In this document: positions 44,401-47,306 of the stretch, one piece after another
Numbering within the stretch: the stretch's first letter is position 1
Layout: the number at the start of each line of letters is the position of its first letter
Assembly: GCF_900314615.1 (NCBI RefSeq)
Contig: NZ_OMWA01000016.1
Coordinates: forward strand, 1 to 47,306
DNA: 47,306 bases
Source of the DNA: an uncultured Methanobrevibacter sp.
Lineage (GTDB): Archaea > Methanobacteriota > Methanobacteria > Methanobacteriales > Methanobacteriaceae
Direction: 5' to 3'
Made by a program: the position numbers and the translations under genes
Notes under the pieces: generated by a model
The model's database searches: none
Told to the model about the DNA's origin: nothing
The model's input: the letters and a program-made list of their open reading frames with translations, nothing else

Positions 44401-47306
44401 TAATATTCAAAGGAATGCTGTCCAGTTTAATGACAAATGAAGGAACTATATAATCCGGTTTATGTGTGGAGACATAATCACATATTGAATCTTTCAGATT
44501 GTCTGTTTTATCAGATACGACATAAGCTACAAGCTCATTGTTATCTCCGTTTTTAATGGTGTGAACGGTAACGTCTTCAATATAGTCTATTTCACGGATT
44601 GCTGCTTCAACTTCTGATAATTCAACACGGTTTCCTCTGATTTTTACCTGGCTGTCACGACGTCCTACAATGCCTATGGAAGCGTCTGGCAGTAATCTGA
44701 CCATATCTCCGGTGCGGTACAGCAGAGGATAGTCATCAAAAGGATTTTCAGTGAATGCTTTTTGTGTTTCATATTCACGGTTCAGGTAACCGTCAGCAAT
44801 CTGGTAGCCTGAAATGCACAGCTCACCGACAGCACCGAATGGTACGCGCCTGTTTTCCCCGTCCAATACGTAAGCTTTGGTATTGTAATTCAAATGCCCT
44901 ACAGAAGACGGATTTATCTTATTTCTGTTATTGATGGAAGACATGAATGCAAATGCTTCTGTTGGACCGTATGCATCAATCAGCTCATAATTGTCAGGAT
45001 TTTCAACTTCACCCAGTTTTTCACCGGCAACAAGCAGAACATCCAAGGAAATATCACTGACGCTTTCCATAAAGAGCTTAGCTATCTGGGTTGTTAAGAA
45101 TGCGTGAGTAACGCCATGTGTGGTGAAATAATTGTTCATTTCCACCATATTCAGCCTGATGTCTTCAGGAATCACGCTGAGACAAGATCCGCTGTAGAGA
45201 ACCGCAGCAATAATGAAATTGGATACGTCAAAACCAATTGCTGAGAACAGTGCGAAAACATCATTGTTATTCAGACCATAATTATCGCTATAATACTGGC
45301 TGACATTGACAATTGATTTTCGGGTGATTTTAACTCCTTTAGGAACTCCTGTTGTTCCGCTGGTATATAAAATACAGGTCAAATCATTATACTTCACAGG
45401 CAAACTTGTCAATGTTTTAATTTCACCTTTAACAATGTCTGAAATATTTAAAAGTACAGTATTTGTATTTATCAGCTTTTCAGCACGTCTGTAAGTAGAA
45501 TCGCTTACAAGAACGGCTTTAATTTCACAATCATCCAGCATGAACTGTATGCTCTCGTCAGGAAGAGCATCATCTAAAGGAACATAAACAGCACCCATTG
45601 ACATTATACCTAAAACAGCAAATGGGTATAATTCACTGCGCGGAAGTAAAAATCCGATACAATCTGTTGAATCAACACTTAATGCTTTCAGTTTTTCTGC
45701 AATTTCACAAGCTATAAATGCTCCTTCGCCATAAGAATAAGAAACATCCCCATAAGATACAAGATTATTGCGAGAATTTTTAACCAGATTGTGATTGAAA
45801 GCATCCAGGACATTTCCATATTCCAGATCATGCTCGGTCTGATTTAAGCTGTCCAGCAGTTCAGCATCCTCTTTTGTAATATAACTGATTTCGCTTAATT
45901 TTTGAGCATTTAAAATGCCGTGTAAAATTAACTTGTAAGTTTTAATGAAACGTCCAATAAACTCACCGGAATACCTGTGAGAATATGAAACGCTTAAAAT
46001 ATAATTATCCTCTTTTTGAATAATTTCAACAATCAAATCAGCTATCAAATCATCAAATTTATTTAATAAGTCATTTTTCTCATTGTCAAATTCATCAGAA
46101 TTACCAGTATCCCTAATCCAGTCAGGAATAAACTGGAATAAAATATCTGAATTAATATCAAATTTATTTGCAAGCAATCTGAACGGATAATAATTGTATC
46201 TCATTACATCATAAACCCTGTGTGAGACATGTTCCATAAATGAGCGGATATCCTGATTTTTACACTCAACAAGCAGAGGTAGGGTATTTACAAACATTCC
46301 AATGGAGTCATAATTTGAAAATCTGTCACGGCCGTTTTCAACAATGTTGAATAGAACTTTACTGTCTCCGGCAAATCTGGATAAAGTATAGGCAAAAGCA
46401 CTGCTGAATAAAATGTTTTCACTGACATTATACTTATCTAAAAATGAATTAAATGACTTATAATCCGTATCTAAATTCATTGCGCAATAACCCGGTCCAT
46501 CAGACCGTACGCTATCCGGCAGCACACCTGCACTGTCACTATCAGCCAGCATGGAGTTAAAAAACTCCTCGGCCTCTGCAAATTCATCGGATTTTTGAAT
46601 CTGCTGAGTGAACGCAGACACTTTTAAAAATGATTTATCGGCGTCAACAGTTTTTCCGTCAAGAATAGACTGCAGGTCTTTTTTAAATATTGCCTCAGAT
46701 AACGCATCAAAGATAATGTGGTGGAAAACAGCAAATAATTTAAATCCTGAGTCATTTTCAACAACTAAAAACCTGCACAGGCAATCATGCAAATCGAAAG
46801 GTTTCAATAAGAATTTGTTAATATGCTCATCACTGACATCAGATTCAACAGTAATGGCTGGTTTTGATCCTTTAACTAAGTAAGGAATGTCAAATTCATC
46901 ACTGACGCACATTCCTAAAACAGGATGAGCATCCATCATTTCATTTAAAGCGTTAATTACAGCATCGGCGGTATAATCACCGGCGATATCCATAACAAGA
47001 GGAATCATGTAAGAGTCAGACTTGTCATTTGCTACAATATCCAGATATACATTCAGCTGAGATTCGTTTAAAGGACATCCTGAATCTAGTGAATAAATGT
47101 CCAAATCCAGAGAAACATCATTGATATTATTGGCTATTGCATGTGGGGTGCGCAAACTTAAAATATCTGCAGCAGAAATGTTATAATCCTTAAGTAAACT
47201 CACAAGGCGGATTGCAGTTAATGAATCACCGCCTAATTTTATAAAGTCATCGTATATTCCTATATTTTCCTGACCGAACACTTTTTCAAATGCTTCTGCA
47301 ATGACC
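38489..47306 (-). CDS. Non-ribosomal peptide synthetase, 3' part (T-C-A-T-E-C-A-T-C), 5' end outside window
   Basis: The minus-strand frame stays open to the window edge, so the GTG at 47281 is internal. From N to C: T1 (LGGDS, Ser at 47222-47224); C1 (HHIIFDALS, about 46695-46724); A1 (YTSGTTGVPKG about 45338-45370, DAYGPTEA, GRRDSQVKIRGNRVEL); T2 (Ser 44228-44230); E, an epimerase (HHLIVDGVSWSIL about 43683-43717, VGWFTSQFP about 43285-43315, FNFLS); C2 (HHIICDATS about 42490-42520); A2 (YTSGSTGLPKG about 41150-41180, DAYGPTEA); T3 (Ser 40022-40024); and a terminal C (HHIIFDATS about 39330-39357). All carrier serines and condensation His residues are intact. The module after T1 should add a D-residue and the next a second residue. 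There is no thioesterase or reductase; the final C domain probably releases the product. Substrates are not known. Confidence 0.9.
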   Translation of the reverse strand, partial: VIAEAFEKVFGQENIGIYDDFIKLGGDSLTAIRLVSLLKDYNISAADILSLRTPHAIANNINDVSLDLDIYSLDSGCPLNESQLNVYLDIVANDKSDSYMIPLVMDIAGDYTADAVINALNEMMDAHPVLGMCVSDEFDIPYLVKGSKPAITVESDVSDEHINKFLLKPFDLHDCLCRFLVVENDSGFKLFAVFHHIIFDALSEAIFKKDLQSILDGKTVDADKSFLKVSAFTQQIQKSDEFAEAEEFFNSMLADSDSAGVLPDSVRSDGPGYCAMNLDTDYKSFNSFLDKYNVSENILFSSAFAYTLSRFAGDSKVLFNIVENGRDRFSNYDSIGMFVNTLPLLVECKNQDIRSFMEHVSHRVYDVMRYNYYPFRLLANKFDINSDILFQFIPDWIRDTGNSDEFDNEKNDLLNKFDDLIADLIVEIIQKEDNYILSVSYSHRYSGEFIGRFIKTYKLILHGILNAQKLSEISYITKEDAELLDSLNQTEHDLEYGNVLDAFNHNLVKNSRNNLVSYGDVSYSYGEGAFIACEIAEKLKALSVDSTDCIGFLLPRSELYPFAVLGIMSMGAVYVPLDDALPDESIQFMLDDCEIKAVLVSDSTYRRAEKLINTNTVLLNISDIVKGEIKTLTSLPVKYNDLTCILYTSGTTGVPKGVKITRKSIVNVSQYYSDNYGLNNNDVFALFSAIGFDVSNFIIAAVLYSGSCLSVIPEDIRLNMVEMNNYFTTHGVTHAFLTTQIAKLFMESVSDISLDVLLVAGEKLGEVENPDNYELIDAYGPTEAFAFMSSINNRNKINPSSVGHLNYNTKAYVLDGENRRVPFGAVGELCISGYQIADGYLNREYETQKAFTENPFDDYPLLYRTGDMVRLLPDASIGIVGRRDSQVKIRGNRVELSEVEAAIREIDYIEDVTVHTIKNGDNNELVAYVVSDKTDNLKDSICDYVSTHKPDYIVPSFVIKLDSIPLNINGKVDRRALPEVDVSSLGEEYVPPSTEIEKKIVNAFEVVFNQKGIGLNDDFVRLGGDSITAIRLITLLEKESISCRATDILNYKTPYIIAKNVEKITKKSYAATEGEVDLLPVQSYFFDQLNTNDFSQKFILKSKTALDLKILQRAFDELTNIHDMLRATYKYRNDSVVQEILPLNTSVCQIKEYSTASLDKGIEKIIKESEMSLDIENQLIKFSLVHCDSEDYIVIVIHHLIVDGVSWSILIDDLTYIYNQIKKDGEINLLRPYPYKNWVENVKDLIEDISEDEKQHWAKINGLLDDTLIKGKSKGFYFNADALFNIDNQLMLKEEEYLALAISRAYKKTYREDIIFNRESYGRDESLAEVGGTVGWFTSQFPVLVDVNNEYDTISLMSDVYSIKNALNDVKHLGLNYGSLIYTTEELEYKHCPVTFNFLSTEFSYENELFVSVNKTEDSSDELQTVDLDSDSYGISLNVSRDGDSYTVGGDYADGTYLSDKFEEFVDNIKYELRFIGTYESDAIVCALSEPQLGIYLDEKVNEIGTAYSAAGILECGKHSIDEIKNAIHKLTDKHPVLLSRVVDGEVPLLYCDSYPSVDVVKSGDYSELIKSFDLNESLARFYIIEDNDSRFVFYDMHHIICDATSRTIINKELTLALNGELDDEVDLGFVHASRDSFDFKFDFSYDEAHEFYRGNLCDADDVSELMNDVDGSNNHIQLPIRDIRDNVEAFCREYGITVSNLFNAVFAYTYSRFTGSEKVYYTFTEHGRHKDYTQDALGMYVRTIPVIIDCKSRSVGEYLSYVSGLILDAMKYSVYPFRLLAHEFNLNKNVSFEYNADLNDIDIGDELVIKDSDIGLVSDFLCIVNDLADGYVVSVQSCDKYSDDTVTRFLNSFKEILIQILDKDNLSDINYTSESDLNILDSYNLTEHNLEYSDVLDAFNDNLAKYPDKTLVSFKDVSYTYAESAFIAYKLAERLIELGVTSNDCVSFMVERSELYMFSILGILSMGGVYVPLDDKLPDERIEFMINDTKSKVIIVSDGTYNRALNLAENCLILNISDIVNGEIKQLNSLNNNYGDLACILYTSGSTGLPKGVKITRKSIINFIDFHVHDLEILSDDVYGLFASIGFDVAMAAMFSVIYSGACLDVIPEDVRLNIRELNNHFIEYGVTHTYITTQIAKLFINQIEETSLKVLVAGGEKLGDIDVFRHYRIVDAYGPTEACVYVISATTIDKIDSSSVGHVHANTKAYVLDSEFRRVPIGAVGELYLSGSQLAKGYLNRDEETVKSFMNNPFESNSEYCELYCTGDVARVLPDGTYGIVGRRDSQVKIRGNRVELLEVESVIRNMDIISDVTVQTVNNDGNKELVAYVVLSNQEFCGNIRDIICDYVNELKPEYMIPSYVVRLESIPLNVNGKVDKRRLPEVDLDSLRKDYVGPRNKKEKEIVRAFEKVFDFDKISIYDDFIQLGGDSLTAVKLIQYIESNDVVTADILKLRTPEAIAKNMDDISFDLDIYSLESGCPLNASQINVFADVTLFNKVDAYQISNYIKIAKSYSLEDIVDALDRLLYAHPILSMILSDEYEVDKKNSVSTRQALEDLLRIAKKVGINEITKLIKSFGLRNLDGLYNMLKISIRFFKGEYPYLIKGPKPPISIHSNFDRDILIDFLSESLNFDSSLSKFMIMESDDSYYLFYMIHHIIFDATSQNVFKNNFWTLLDGGSVDLDDTFLRVSAFTHQIRKTEKFDEAKEFYESMLGDVGKAGHLPQDNSSKGYAISEYDMEFDKNALKSFLNNAEVSENILFTSVFSYALSKVVENYKVSFIMVENGRDRFSENFIDMTSNVMPLLVDCSDQSVGSFMENVSDIIYGSMKYSYYPLLMLYQKYDIQIKIMFQFLPNWISEEIEDIEEISSSEIMDYVFGSYNDFLADLFVQVTQNGDDYKLLIINSKKYSDKMINDFKNIYMSILSDIINADMSSDLSKLKKS

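Noticed and set aside
47279..47281. GTG as the start codon of the NRPS
   Set aside because: The frame continues upstream to the window edge with typical carrier-domain lead-in (VIAEAFEKVFGQ), so the true start lies outside the window.

Overview
The window looks like chromosomal DNA of a low-GC methanogenic archaeon, most likely Methanobrevibacter or a close relative in the Methanobacteriaceae. The grounds are archaeal TATA boxes (TTTATATA/TTTAAATA) about 25 bases before inferred transcript starts, GGTGA/GAGGTGAT ribosome sites, adhesin-like proteins with lysine-rich Ig-like tails, the CobN-like/DUF2162/MotA-TolQ-ExbB/DUF2149 cluster typical of methanogens, and a large archaeal non-ribosomal peptide synthetase (NRPS) of the type known from rumen Methanobrevibacter. 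The species cannot be fixed without a database search.

Layout. Positions 1-1400 are a graveyard: the 3' end of an IS200/IS605 tnpB with its right-end hairpins, a DDE transposase broken by frameshifts, and the tail of a lost adhesin-like gene. 1529-4068 is a tight three-gene operon (MGMT-like protein, ClC-type H+/Cl- exchanger, nitroreductase). 4139-7396 holds a cytoplasmic-looking DUF285 (BspA-type) repeat protein and, convergent to it, a TPR protein. 7903-13061 is an apparent signalling operon: a SIS-domain phosphohexuloisomerase-like protein with an insertion, a winged-helix/FHA protein, and a Ser/Thr kinase fused to an Hsp70 ATPase domain. A small orphan ORF and an HD-RyR-RyR protein follow.

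16094-17334 encodes an Rpn-type PD-(D/E)XK nuclease with a well-formed internal start for its last 58 codons. Two more free-standing copies of that 58-codon unit lie directly downstream, the last one frameshifted. This resembles a toxin with an intragenic antitoxin that has been amplified. 17372-22731 contains a secreted tannase-like hydrolase, an overlapping pair of paralogous membrane proteins with an ion-channel-like pore motif, a flavodoxin and a MATE exporter.

22731-32625 is a metal-related locus: a 1678-residue exported, membrane-anchored CobN-like protein, DUF2162, an ExbB/TolQ-like and an ExbD-like (DUF2149) protein, then a DUF3344 surface protein. Both flanks carry many copies of a quasi-palindrome, AGTAWTACT, whose paired arrangement recalls NikR-type operators. 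32812-35700 contains two DUF4062-like paralogues and a TPR protein. 36079-38477 is an XRE-cupin regulator and an acyl-CoA synthetase.

The right-hand 8.8 kb, on the minus strand, is the 3' part of the NRPS: T-C-A-T-E-C-A-T-C. It ends in a condensation domain with no thioesterase or reductase, and its 5' end lies outside the window. The strongest candidates for undescribed biology are the kinase-Hsp70/FHA operon, the Rpn unit with tandem small-protein copies, and the operator-flanked CobN transport locus.
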